64,000 nucleotides of DNA from Massilia sp. UMI-21 (GTDB lineage Bacteria; Pseudomonadota; Gammaproteobacteria; Burkholderiales; Burkholderiaceae_D). Each line of letters starts with the position of its first letter. Within the stretch, counting starts at the first letter, position 1. Both the position numbers and the translations under genes were made by a program. Below, one piece after another: positions 8,319 to 16,768 of the stretch. The DNA lies in NCBI GenBank assembly GCA_015277795.1, contig CP063848.1, positions 1,488,001-1,552,000 on the forward strand, in the 5' to 3' direction. The notes under the pieces are model-generated. The model was not told the origin of the DNA, did not search any database, and worked only from the letters and a program-made list of their open reading frames with translations.

Positions 8319-10316
8319 ATGAAATCTACGCAAACCACCACCCTGATGGCCAACGCGATCCGCGCGCTGGCGATGGACGCCGTCCAGAAAGCCAACTCGG
8401 GCCACCCGGGCATGCCGATGGGCATGGCCGAGATCGGCGTCGCGCTGTGGGACAAGCACTACCGCCACAATCCGGCCAATCCGGGCTGGTTCAACCGCGA
8501 CCGTTTCCTGCTGTCGAACGGCCATGGTTCGATGCTGCACTATGCGATGCTGCACCTGGCCGGCTACGACCTGACGATGGACGACCTGCGCGATTTCCGC
8601 CAGCTGCACTCGAAGACCGCAGGCCACCCGGAAGTCGGCATCACCCCGGGCGTGGAAACCACCACCGGCCCGCTGGGCCAGGGCATCGCCAACTCGGTCG
8701 GCATGGCGCTGGCCGAGTGGCTGCTGGGCTATGAATTCAACCGCCCGGGCTACGACGTGGTCGACCACTACACCTACGCCTTCCTGGGCGACGGTTGCCT
8801 GATGGAAGGCATCTCGCACGAAGTGGCGTCGCTGGCCGGCACCCTGCGCCTGAACAAGCTGATCTGGCTGTACGACGACAACGGCATCTCGATCGACGGC
8901 CGCGTGGAAGGCTGGTTCACCGACGACACCCAGAAGCGTTTCGAGGCCTACGGCTGGAACGTGATCCCGAAGGTCGACGGCCACAACGTCGCCGCCGTCT
9001 CGGCAGCCATCGAGCAGGCGAAACAGTCGGATCGTCCGACCCTGATCTGCTGCAAGACCATCATCGGCAAGGGCGCCCCGAACCTGGAAGGCGGCGACAA
9101 GGTCCACGGCGCCCCGCTGGGCGACAAGGAAATCGCGGCCGTGCGCCAGCACCTGCTGTGGGATCCGATCCCGTTCGACATCCCGGGCGAGATCTACGAA
9201 GCCTGGGACGCGAAAGCGCGCGGCGCCGCGTTCGAAAACGAATGGAACGCCAAGTTCGCCGAATACCGCGGCGCACACCCTGAGCTTGCCGCCGAATTCG
9301 AGCGCCGCATGAAGGGCGAGCTGCCGGCCAACTTCAATGAAGTGCTGGATGCCGCGATCGCCTCGTGCGTGGAAAAGAAGGAAACCATCGCCACCCGCAA
9401 GGCTTCGCAGAACGCGATCCAGGCCCTGGCGCCAAGCATGCCGGAATTCCTGGGCGGCTCGGCCGACCTGACCGGCTCGAACCTGACCAACTGGAAGGAA
9501 TCGGTGGCGGTGCGCTCGGGCATCCCGGGCAACCACATCAACTACGGCGTGCGCGAATTCGGCATGGCCGCGATCCAGAACGGCGTCGCCCTGCACGGCG
9601 GCTTCATCCCGTTCGGCGCGACCTTCCTGACCTTCTCGGACTACAGCCGCAACGCGCTGCGCATGGCCGCGCTGATGAAGATCCGTTCGCTGTTCGTGTT
9701 CACCCACGATTCGATCGGCCTGGGCGAAGACGGCCCGACCCACCAGTCGGTCGAGCACGTCTCGTCGCTGCGCCTGATCCCGAACCTGGACAACTGGCGT
9801 CCGTGCGACACCGTCGAGTCGGCCGTGGCCTGGGGCGCGGCGGTGCAGCGCAAGGATGGTCCGTCGACCCTGATCTTCTCGCGCCAGAACCTGCCGTTCA
9901 TGGAGCGTGACGGCGCTACCGTCGCCAACGTGGCCAAGGGCGGCTACGTGCTGCGCGACGCCGGCGACGCAAAAGTCGTGCTGATCGCCACCGGTTCGGA
10001 AGTCGAGCTGGCCATGAAGGCCGCCGACGCGCTGGCAGGCGAGGGCATCGCCGCGCGCGTGGTCTCGATGCCGTCGACCGACGTGTTCGAGCGCCAGGAC
10101 GCGAGCTACAAGGCGAGCGTGCTCCCGCGCGGCATTCCACGGGTGGCCATCGAAGCCGGCGTGACCGATTTCTGGTACAAGTACGTGGGCCTGGAAGGCG
10201 CCGTGGTCGGCATCGACAGCTTCGGCGAGTCGGCGCCGGCGCCGGTGCTGTTCAAGCACTTCGGCTTCACCGTCGAGAACGTGGTGGCCAAGGCCAAGGG
10301 CGTCATCGCGGCGTAA
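8319..10316 (+). CDS. tkt: Transketolase
   Basis: 665 residues, full length. The TPP-binding domain has [15 protein letters not shown] (about 66-80), the [12 protein letters not shown] metal/TPP motif (157-168) and N188. The central pyrimidine-binding domain contains the [12 protein letters not shown] helix and [18 protein letters not shown]. The C-terminal domain includes [13 protein letters not shown]. The enzyme transfers two-carbon ketol units between pentose, triose, hexose and erythrose phosphates in the cytoplasm. It makes erythrose-4-phosphate, a substrate of the DAHP synthase encoded at 29880. gap lies directly downstream (84 bp), an arrangement common in Burkholderiales; only a weak hairpin separates them, so partial co-transcription is likely. 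Confidence 0.96.
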   Translation: MKSTQTTTLMANAIRALAMDAVQKANSGHPGMPMGMAEIGVALWDKHYRHNPANPGWFNRDRFLLSNGHGSMLHYAMLHLAGYDLTMDDLRDFRQLHSKTAGHPEVGITPGVETTTGPLGQGIANSVGMALAEWLLGYEFNRPGYDVVDHYTYAFLGDGCLMEGISHEVASLAGTLRLNKLIWLYDDNGISIDGRVEGWFTDDTQKRFEAYGWNVIPKVDGHNVAAVSAAIEQAKQSDRPTLICCKTIIGKGAPNLEGGDKVHGAPLGDKEIAAVRQHLLWDPIPFDIPGEIYEAWDAKARGAAFENEWNAKFAEYRGAHPELAAEFERRMKGELPANFNEVLDAAIASCVEKKETIATRKASQNAIQALAPSMPEFLGGSADLTGSNLTNWKESVAVRSGIPGNHINYGVREFGMAAIQNGVALHGGFIPFGATFLTFSDYSRNALRMAALMKIRSLFVFTHDSIGLGEDGPTHQSVEHVSSLRLIPNLDNWRPCDTVESAVAWGAAVQRKDGPSTLIFSRQNLPFMERDGATVANVAKGGYVLRDAGDAKVVLIATGSEVELAMKAADALAGEGIAARVVSMPSTDVFERQDASYKASVLPRGIPRVAIEAGVTDFWYKYVGLEGAVVGIDSFGESAPAPVLFKHFGFTVENVVAKAKGVIAA

Positions 10317-10326
10317 AGCGTTTCAG

Positions 10327-10348
10327 CGGGCTGCCTCTCGGCGGCCCG
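10327..10348 (+). terminator. Weak hairpin between tkt and gap
   Basis: 9-bp stem (10327-10335/10340-10348, one G-U) with loop TCTC, followed only by TTGTCC. The poor T tract suggests partial termination or an RNA-processing element rather than a full stop. Confidence 0.3.
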
Positions 10349-10400
10349 TTGTCCATTTGCGGTACGAAAAAAGTTTTTTTCTATAATCAGGAGCTAAGCA

Positions 10401-11411
10401 ATGACGATCAAAGTTGCAATCAACGGTTATGGCCGCATCGGCCGCAACATCCTGCGCGCCTTCTACGAAGGTGGCAAGAAGCAAGACATCCAGATCGTGG
10501 CGATCAACGACCTCGGCAACGCCGAATCGAACGCCCACCTGACCCGCTACGACACCGCGCACGGCAAGTTCCCGGGCACTGTCACGGTCGAAGGCGACAA
10601 CATGATCGTCAACGGCGACAAGATCCGTGTGTTCGCGCAGCGTAACCCGGCCGAGATCCCATGGGGCGAGTTGCAGGTGGACGTGGTGCTCGAGTGCACC
10701 GGCTTCTTCACCACCAAGGAAAAAGCCTCGGCCCACCTGAAGGGCGGCGCCAAGAAGGTCATCATCTCGGCCCCGGGCGGCAAGGACGTCGATGCCACCA
10801 TCGTGTTCGGCGTCAACCAGGACGTGCTGAAGTCGACCGACACCGTCATTTCGAACGCATCGTGCACCACCAACTGCCTGGCCCCGCTGGTCAAGCCGCT
10901 GCACGACGCCATCGGCCTGGAAACCGGCCTGATGACCACCGTGCACGCCTACACCAACGACCAGGTGCTGACCGACGTGATGCACGAAGACCTGCGCCGC
11001 GCCCGTTCGGCCACCCAGTCGATGATCCCGACCAAGACCGGCGCCGCCGCCGCGGTCGGCCTGGTGCTGCCGGAACTGAACGGCAAGCTGGACGGCTTCG
11101 CGATCCGCGTGCCGACCATCAACGTGTCGATCGTGGACCTGTCCTTCATCGCCAAGCGCGACACCACCGTCGACGAAGTCAACCAGATCATGAAGTCGGC
11201 CTCGGAAGGCGCATTGAAGGGCATCCTGACCTACAATACCGACCCGCTGGTCTCGGTGGACTTCAACCACAACCCGGCTTCGTCGAACTTCGACGCCACG
11301 CTCACCAAGGTGTCGGGCCGCCTGGTGAAGGTCTCGTCGTGGTACGACAACGAGTGGGGCTTCTCGAACCGCATGCTGGACACCACCGTGGCGCTGATGA
11401 ACGCCAAGTAA
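10401..11411 (+). CDS. gap: Glyceraldehyde-3-phosphate dehydrogenase, type I
   Basis: 336 residues, RBS AGGAG at 10389-10393. NAD-binding [10 protein letters not shown] (7-16) and the catalytic signature [12 protein letters not shown] (151-162) with Cys155. HAYTNDQ and [12 protein letters not shown] near the end are also typical. It catalyses NAD-dependent oxidation and phosphorylation of glyceraldehyde-3-phosphate in glycolysis/gluconeogenesis. It follows tkt on the same strand and ends at a strong bidirectional terminator shared with the convergent map gene. Confidence 0.97.
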   Translation: MTIKVAINGYGRIGRNILRAFYEGGKKQDIQIVAINDLGNAESNAHLTRYDTAHGKFPGTVTVEGDNMIVNGDKIRVFAQRNPAEIPWGELQVDVVLECTGFFTTKEKASAHLKGGAKKVIISAPGGKDVDATIVFGVNQDVLKSTDTVISNASCTTNCLAPLVKPLHDAIGLETGLMTTVHAYTNDQVLTDVMHEDLRRARSATQSMIPTKTGAAAAVGLVLPELNGKLDGFAIRVPTINVSIVDLSFIAKRDTTVDEVNQIMKSASEGALKGILTYNTDPLVSVDFNHNPASSNFDATLTKVSGRLVKVSSWYDNEWGFSNRMLDTTVALMNAK

Positions 11412-11430
11412 TCCGGCAGCGCGCAGCACG

Positions 11431-11460
11431 AAAAAAAACCGGCTTCGGCCGGTTTTTTTT
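11431..11460. terminator. Bidirectional terminator between gap and map
   Basis: Perfectly symmetric: A8, CCGGC, UUCG loop, GCCGG, T8. It works in both directions for the convergent genes. Confidence 0.92.
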
Positions 11461-11470
11461 CGTCGTCGGC

Positions 11471-12235
11471 TCAAGCGTCCGGCCAGGGCGTCAGGATCTC
11501 GAATCCGTTCTTCGTGACCGCCACCATGTGTTCCCACTGGGCCGAGAGCGAACCGTCGGCGGTGACCACGGTCCAGCCGTCCTCGAGCTGGTCGACGTCG
11601 GCGCCGCCCAGGTTGATCATCGGTTCCACCGTGAACACCATGCCCTCCTTGAGCAGCAGGCCGGTGTTCGGGCGGCCGTAGTGCAGCACCTGCGGGTCTT
11701 CGTGGTAGACCCGGCCGATGCCGTGGCCGCAGTACTCGCGCACTACCGAGAAACCGGCGCCCTCGGCCAGCTTCTGGATCGCATGGCCAACGTCGCCCAG
11801 GCGCGCGCCGGGGGCCACCTTGCGGATGCCCGCCATCATGGCCTGGTAAGTGGTGTCCACCAGCTTCCTGGCCTGGGGGGAAGGCTCGCCGACGAAGTAC
11901 ATGCGGCTGGTGTCGCCATGCCAGCCGTCCCTGATCACGGTGACGTCGATATTGACGATGTCGCCTTCTTCCAGCACGTCCTTCTCGCTCGGAATGCCAT
12001 GGCAGACCACGCCGTTGACCGAGGTGCACAGGGTCTTCGGAAAGCCGTGGTAGCCGACATTGGCCGGTGTCGCCTTTTGCACCTTGCGGATGTAGTCGTG
12101 GCAGCGGCGGTCGAGCTCCTCGGTGGAGACGCCGGGCACGACGTATTCCTTGATCATCGCCAGCACCTCGGCCGCCAGGCGGCCGGAGACGCGCATCTTG
12201 GCGATGTCCTTGTCGTTCTTGAGTTTGATTGCCAT
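11471..12235 (-). CDS. map: Methionine aminopeptidase, type I
   Basis: 254 residues from MAIKLKNDKDI (ATG at 12235). The frame is open for 31 more codons upstream, but that extension has no family similarity. The five metal ligands of the pita-bread fold are visible: Asp in NIDVTVIRDGWHGDTSR (both Asp), His in YCGHGIGRVYHEDP, Glu in FTVEPM and Glu in SAQWEHMVAVT. The HGIPS substrate-pocket His is present. The enzyme removes the initiator Met from nascent proteins. No N-terminal zinc-finger extension, as expected for bacterial type I. Confidence 0.95.
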   Translation of the reverse strand: MAIKLKNDKDIAKMRVSGRLAAEVLAMIKEYVVPGVSTEELDRRCHDYIRKVQKATPANVGYHGFPKTLCTSVNGVVCHGIPSEKDVLEEGDIVNIDVTVIRDGWHGDTSRMYFVGEPSPQARKLVDTTYQAMMAGIRKVAPGARLGDVGHAIQKLAEGAGFSVVREYCGHGIGRVYHEDPQVLHYGRPNTGLLLKEGMVFTVEPMINLGGADVDQLEDGWTVVTADGSLSAQWEHMVAVTKNGFEILTPWPDA

Positions 12236-12296
12236 CGTGTTCTTGAATGTGGCGGCCGGGCTGGCCGCAAAGGGCTCATGATACCCGTGCCCCATG

Positions 12297-12328
12297 AAAA
12301 ATGCCCGCCAGGCGGACCTGGCGGGCAT
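12297..12328 (-). terminator. Terminator of the third receptor
   Basis: 12-bp perfect stem (12301-12312/12317-12328), ATGCCCGCCAGG with loop CGGA. On the minus strand it is followed by a short T run (12297-12301). It lies 50 bp past the stop of the receptor and within the upstream region of map. Confidence 0.7.
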
Positions 12329-12378
12329 CGGGCCGACTTCATGCGCGGGCCGTTGCCGACCCGGCGCATGTCGAAGGA

Positions 12379-15288
12379 TTAGAACGACTGGTTGTAGCGG
12401 ACGTAGATGAAGCGGTCCAGCAGCTGGTCGACGTCGACCGATGCAGCATCAGCCTGGGTGCTGTAAACGATACGCGGCTTCTTGTCGAAGGCGTTGTTCA
12501 CGCCCAGCAGGATGCGGCCGTTCCACGAGGTCTTGTAGCCAACGCTCAGGTCATGGATGGTGACCGAGCCCAGCTTGTTGGCGCCGGTGCCGAAGGTGGT
12601 TTTGGCGTCAGGCTGGTTGCACTCGACGTCCACGTCCCAGCACTGGTCCTGCACCGGGCTGAAGTAACGGAAGCCCCAGCTGGCGCTCCAGTTGCCCATG
12701 TTCCAGTCGATGGTGTTGTTCGACTTCACGCGGTTGTAGAAGTACTCGCCGGCGTACTCGTTCCATTCCGAGTCCGAGCTGCTGCGGGTGCGGAACTTGT
12801 CGGTGTACGAGGTTTCGCTGCGCAGGCCGAACTGGCCGTAGGCGGTACGTGGGAAGCGGTAGTTGACTGCCAGGTCCAGGCCTTCGGTTTCCACTTCGCC
12901 CAGGTTGGCGTTGCCGCGTGCCAGCTGGTTGATCTGGCCGGTGATCGGGTCACGCTGGATCACGCTGCAGAAGTTGGCGTCGCCACCGATGAAGCACTGG
13001 TTGGCCACGTATTCCGCGCTGATCGCGGTGATACGGTTGGTGACCTTGATGTTGTACCAGTCCAGGCCGACGGTGAAGCCGCGCAGGAACGACGGGCTGT
13101 AGACGAAGCCGGCGGTCTTGGTGACCGCGGTTTCCGGCTGCAGGAAGCTGTTGCCGGCGCCCGAGTTGAAGGCGACCAGCGACTGGGTGCCGTTGGTGCT
13201 GGTGATCGGGGTGCCTGCCTGCAGCAGCTGGCGGTAGTTGGCCGGGGTGCCACGCACGCCGGCGAAGCCGCTGGCGCAACGTGCCGCCACTGCCGGATCA
13301 CGCGATGCTTCGCCGAAGCGGGTGTCGCACGGATCCAGGAAGGTGTCGAAGGACTGCGAACCGCCGCCGGCCAGGTCGTCCAGGGTCGGTGCGCGGAAGC
13401 CTTCCGCCCAGGTACCGCGGATCAGCACGTCGTTGACCGGCTTGTACATGAAGCTGGCCTTGCTGTTGTTGGTCACGCCGAAGTTGCTGTAGTCCGAGTG
13501 GCGGGTCGCCAGGTTCAGGTTCAGCAGTTCAGCGAACGGCTTGTCCTTGAACACCGGGATGTTCACTTCAGCGTACGCCTCGCGCACGGTGTAGCGACCG
13601 TAGGTCGGCTGGCCCGACAGGTTGGTCGAGTAGCCCGACTGCGAGAACTGGTCAGGCACGTCCGAGCCCTTGACTTCACGGTGCTCGACGCCGACCGCGA
13701 CGCCCAGGGCGCCGGCTGGCAGTTGGTACACTTCGCCGGCCAGGTTGGCGGTGGCGCTGTTGATGGTCGAACCGTAGGTCTTGGCGCCCGAGGTGTTGAC
13801 GTAAGCCAGCGCTGCCGGGGTCGAAGCCGACGGGCCGCCCAGGATGTCGAACGGCACGCAGTCAGCCAGCGGGATCGGCGAAGCCGAGGTGCCGCACTGT
13901 ACCTGGCCGGAAGCGTTCATGAACGACGGGCCCAGGGCGCGCTTCAGGTTGATCAGGTTGATGTTGCCGCTGTCGCGCGAGATGCCCGAGACCTTGTTGT
14001 GGTTGTAGCCGACGTCCCAGTTCCAGGCCAGGTCACGGAACATGAAGTCGCCTTCCAGAGCTGCATCGATGTGCAGGGTGCGGTTCTCGTTCTCGGTGAT
14101 GCGCGGCAGTTCGATGGTGCGGCGGTAGAAGTACAGGTCCTGGCCATTGCCGGCGCCTGCAACGGCGTTGCCGTACGGGTTGAAGTAGTTGTCCTTGTCG
14201 ATGTAGACCGGGTACTTCGCCTGGCTTGCCGATTGCAGCGGGTAGCCGGCGATCTGGCGGATCGACTCACGCTGCGAGTACATCGCGGTGGTCTTCAGGC
14301 GCATTTCCTTCGGCAGCGCGATCTCGCCCTTGACGAACAGGGTATCGAGCTTGTTCGGCGAGAGCAGGTCCATGTCCTGGCTCGAGTTGTACTTGTCCTC
14401 GTTGGCGCCGGCGTAGGTGTGGTAGCTGTTCGGGTCGCGCGAGTTGGCGCCGGTGCCCACGCCGTCATAGGTACCGGTGTGGTTCAGGATGCGGTTGAAG
14501 CCGGTCGGGCTGCGCGAGCCGCTTGCGGTCGGGGCGGTGAGCTGGCGGATACGGGCCCATGGCGAGGTGCCCAGGCCGTCGAACGGGTGGTCCGGACCGT
14601 AGGAGGTCGAGGTGATGTCGCGGGTCTGCGTGTCGACGCGGCCCTGCTCGGTGTGCGCCAGGCCGAACATCAGCGATGCGGTGTCGTTGCCGGCGCCGTA
14701 GGTCAGCGAGAAGTCCTTGTTGCGGCCGTCGCCTTCATCGTAGGCGCCGGTGTAGGCGGACAGCTGGCCGCCTTCCATGTTCTTCTTCAGGATGATGTTG
14801 ACCACGCCTGCGATCGCGTCCGAACCGTAGATCGACGAAGCGCCATCCTTCAGGATTTCCATGCGCTCGATCATGGCCGACGGGATGGTCGACAGGTCGG
14901 TGAAACCGGCAACGGTCTGGGTCCAGCGCTTGCCGTCCACCAGCACCAGCAGGCGGTTCGAACCCAGGTTGCGCAGGCTGACGTACTGGCCGCCGGCTTC
15001 GGTGTTCGAGGTCAGCGAGCCCGAACGGCTGAAGTCAGGCGCGCCGGCCGACGACAGGTTGTTCAGGATGTCGCCGACGGTGACGAGGCCGGTTTTCTGG
15101 ATCTGTTCCTGGTTCAGGATCTGGACCGGCTGGGCCGTTTCCAGATCAACCTGGCGAATACGGGAACCGGTGACTTCGACGCGCGCTGGCGCCGGCGAAG
15201 TTTCCTGGGCGATCGCGGCGGTCATGCTGAGGGTCATGCCGCCCAGGCAGATCGCGCGGACCGACCGGGACAAGATTTTTTCCATCAT
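12379..15288 (-). CDS. TonB-dependent receptor
   Basis: 969 residues from the ATG at 15288 (AAGGAG 9 bases upstream; a second ATG follows directly at 15285). Signal peptide of about 27 residues (ILSRSVRAICLGGM...AAIAQ). Plug motifs: RVEVTGSRIRQVDLETAQPV, VGDILNNL, LVLVDGKRW, MIERMEILKDGASSIYGSDA and VVNIILKK. The barrel ends FIYVRYNQSF. It resembles a subfamily with a long barrel in which substrate loops contain many Asn/Gly/Ser. A decayed paralogue lies immediately upstream (15622-16660), implying an old tandem duplication. The signal sequence start KILSRSVR resembles those of the receptors at 26438 and 32850, showing they are one paralogous set. Confidence 0.9.
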   Translation of the reverse strand: MMEKILSRSVRAICLGGMTLSMTAAIAQETSPAPARVEVTGSRIRQVDLETAQPVQILNQEQIQKTGLVTVGDILNNLSSAGAPDFSRSGSLTSNTEAGGQYVSLRNLGSNRLLVLVDGKRWTQTVAGFTDLSTIPSAMIERMEILKDGASSIYGSDAIAGVVNIILKKNMEGGQLSAYTGAYDEGDGRNKDFSLTYGAGNDTASLMFGLAHTEQGRVDTQTRDITSTSYGPDHPFDGLGTSPWARIRQLTAPTASGSRSPTGFNRILNHTGTYDGVGTGANSRDPNSYHTYAGANEDKYNSSQDMDLLSPNKLDTLFVKGEIALPKEMRLKTTAMYSQRESIRQIAGYPLQSASQAKYPVYIDKDNYFNPYGNAVAGAGNGQDLYFYRRTIELPRITENENRTLHIDAALEGDFMFRDLAWNWDVGYNHNKVSGISRDSGNINLINLKRALGPSFMNASGQVQCGTSASPIPLADCVPFDILGGPSASTPAALAYVNTSGAKTYGSTINSATANLAGEVYQLPAGALGVAVGVEHREVKGSDVPDQFSQSGYSTNLSGQPTYGRYTVREAYAEVNIPVFKDKPFAELLNLNLATRHSDYSNFGVTNNSKASFMYKPVNDVLIRGTWAEGFRAPTLDDLAGGGSQSFDTFLDPCDTRFGEASRDPAVAARCASGFAGVRGTPANYRQLLQAGTPITSTNGTQSLVAFNSGAGNSFLQPETAVTKTAGFVYSPSFLRGFTVGLDWYNIKVTNRITAISAEYVANQCFIGGDANFCSVIQRDPITGQINQLARGNANLGEVETEGLDLAVNYRFPRTAYGQFGLRSETSYTDKFRTRSSSDSEWNEYAGEYFYNRVKSNNTIDWNMGNWSASWGFRYFSPVQDQCWDVDVECNQPDAKTTFGTGANKLGSVTIHDLSVGYKTSWNGRILLGVNNAFDKKPRIVYSTQADAASVDVDQLLDRFIYVRYNQSF

Positions 15289-15538
15289 GTTGCAAAACTC
15301 CTTGGGTGAAAACGCGGCCATGCTGTCGTGAAGCACAGCCACAGGGAAGGTCTGTTGGACCACCTGAAAGTAGATAATTCTTTAACTAGGATTACTTTCA
15401 AGTCAGCAATAAGATCACCCGGCGTGCTTCACTGTCAACGGTGTTGGCGTAAATACTCCCTGAAATGTTGCTAAATTGTGTATTTACCTCGCACAATTGA
15501 CTTCACTATTGACAGATACATATGGCTTGAATAAATGG
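15289..15538. other. AT-rich upstream region of the third receptor
   Basis: 250 bases of clearly lower GC than the genes, containing the receptor promoter on the minus strand. Candidates are TTGACA near 15440 and TTGACT/TTGAAA near 15400, none with an ideal -10 partner. No coding sequence seen. Confidence 0.45.
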
Positions 15539-15569
15539 AAAAAATCCCGCCCGGCTCGCGCCGGACGGG
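15539..15569 (-). terminator. Terminator downstream of the receptor pseudogene
   Basis: On the minus strand a hairpin CCCG-x-CCGGC / GCCGG-x-CGGG (15546-15569, one C/A mismatch, loop TCGC) is followed by six T. It lies about 50 bp past the pseudogene stop, the ancestral position for its terminator. Confidence 0.65.
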
Positions 15570-15621
15570 CTTTGTGCGCAATTAAATTGCGTCGATCCCG
15601 GTAATCAGTACATGATTTATT

Positions 15622-16660
15622 TTAGAAGTTCTGGGTGTAGCGCACGTAGAAGAAACGGTCGATCGGCAGATCGGCATCGATCGTCGTGGCCGACGATGCG
15701 CCGAGCAGGGTGAAGCGCGGTGCCTTGTCGAACACGTTGTTCACGCCGGCAAGGAGGGCGCCGTTCCATGCGAACTTGTAGCCGACGCTGATGTCGTGGT
15801 AGGTCAGCGACGGCAGGCGGTTGGCGCCCGCCGACGTGAAGCCGGCACGGATCGTCTGCGGCGCATTGCATTCCCAGCCGCGTGGAATGTTCAGGCACTG
15901 GTCGAGCACCGGGCTCAGGTAACGCATGCCCCAGGTCGCGCTCCAATTACCCAGGCTCCAGTTCCATGGCATGCTGCGTAACTCGAAACTGCCTTCGAGG
16001 GTGGCGTCGACGTGCAGGGTGCGGCTATTGTTGGTGGTTTCACGCGGCACCTCGATGGTGCGGCGGTAGAAGAACAGGTCCTGGCCCTTGCCGGCGCCGG
16101 CCACCTGGTTGCCATATGGATTGTAGTAGCTGTCCTTGTCGGCCTAGACCGGATACTTGCTTTGCGAGGTCGGCGACAGTGGGTAGGCGGCGGTGGTCGA
16201 CACCCCCTTGCGCTGCGCAAACATGGCGGTCCTTACCAGGCGCATGTCGTAAGGAAGTTGCAGCTCGCCCTTGGTGAAAATGGTGTCGAGCTTGGACGGC
16301 ATCGCGAATACCATCTGGTTGGTGGCGTTGAACAGGTCGGCCGTCACCGGGGTCAGGGCCGCCACGTCATGGTAATTCGCCGGCTTGCGCGAATCCTGGC
16401 CGAGGCCGTCACCGTCCTGGGCGCCGGTGTGGTTCAGGATCCTGTCGAAACCGGTCGGGCCGCCGCTGGCGCTGACCTGGCGGATACGTCCCCGCGGGCC
16501 GCCGATCAGGTTTTCGAGCGGGAAGTCGGGGCCGCGCGAGTATTTGGTGATCTCGCGGTCGCGCGCCCAGACCGCGCCCTGTTCGCTGTGCGACACGCCG
16601 AACATCAGGCCGGCGGTCTCGTTGCCTGCACCATAGCTCAGCGAGAAGTTAAGTTTCTGA
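15622..16660 (-). pseudogene. Degenerate TonB-dependent receptor, paralogue of 12379-15288
   Basis: The remaining sequence aligns by eye with the neighbouring receptor throughout: LSYGAGNETAGLMFG, SKYPV, NPYGNQVAGAGKGQDL, VDATLEGSF, GNWSATWGMRYLSP and FFYVRYTQNF. Three lesions are visible. About 190 codons of signal peptide and plug are missing at the 5' end (homology stops near 16660, where an in-frame TGA appears). There is an in-frame TAG at 16144-16146 where the paralogue has a Tyr codon. An in-frame internal deletion of about 1.3 kb joins PWN directly to WSLGNWSATW. It cannot make a working receptor. Confidence 0.88.
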
Positions 16661-16730
16661 CCGAAAAGTCAATAGATGGTCCGGCGCAGGGTCGTCGTGC
16701 GCTGCAGGGGGAAATGCAAGGGAAGAGAGG

Positions 16731-16752
16731 GCATGCACCGGGCGGTGCATGC
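16731..16752. terminator. Hairpin downstream of glnE
   Basis: 9-bp perfect stem GCATGCACC / GGTGCATGC with a 4-base loop, 17 bp past the glnE stop. No strong T tract on the minus strand, so termination efficiency is uncertain. Confidence 0.35.
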
Positions 16753-16768
16753 AGGCGGGATGGGTGGA

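Noticed and set aside
10382..10387. Perfect TATAAT just before gap
   Set aside because: A start site would fall on or after the RBS (10389-10393), leaving almost no leader, and no -35 at 17 bp. Probably chance; gap may be read from the tkt promoter or another upstream site.
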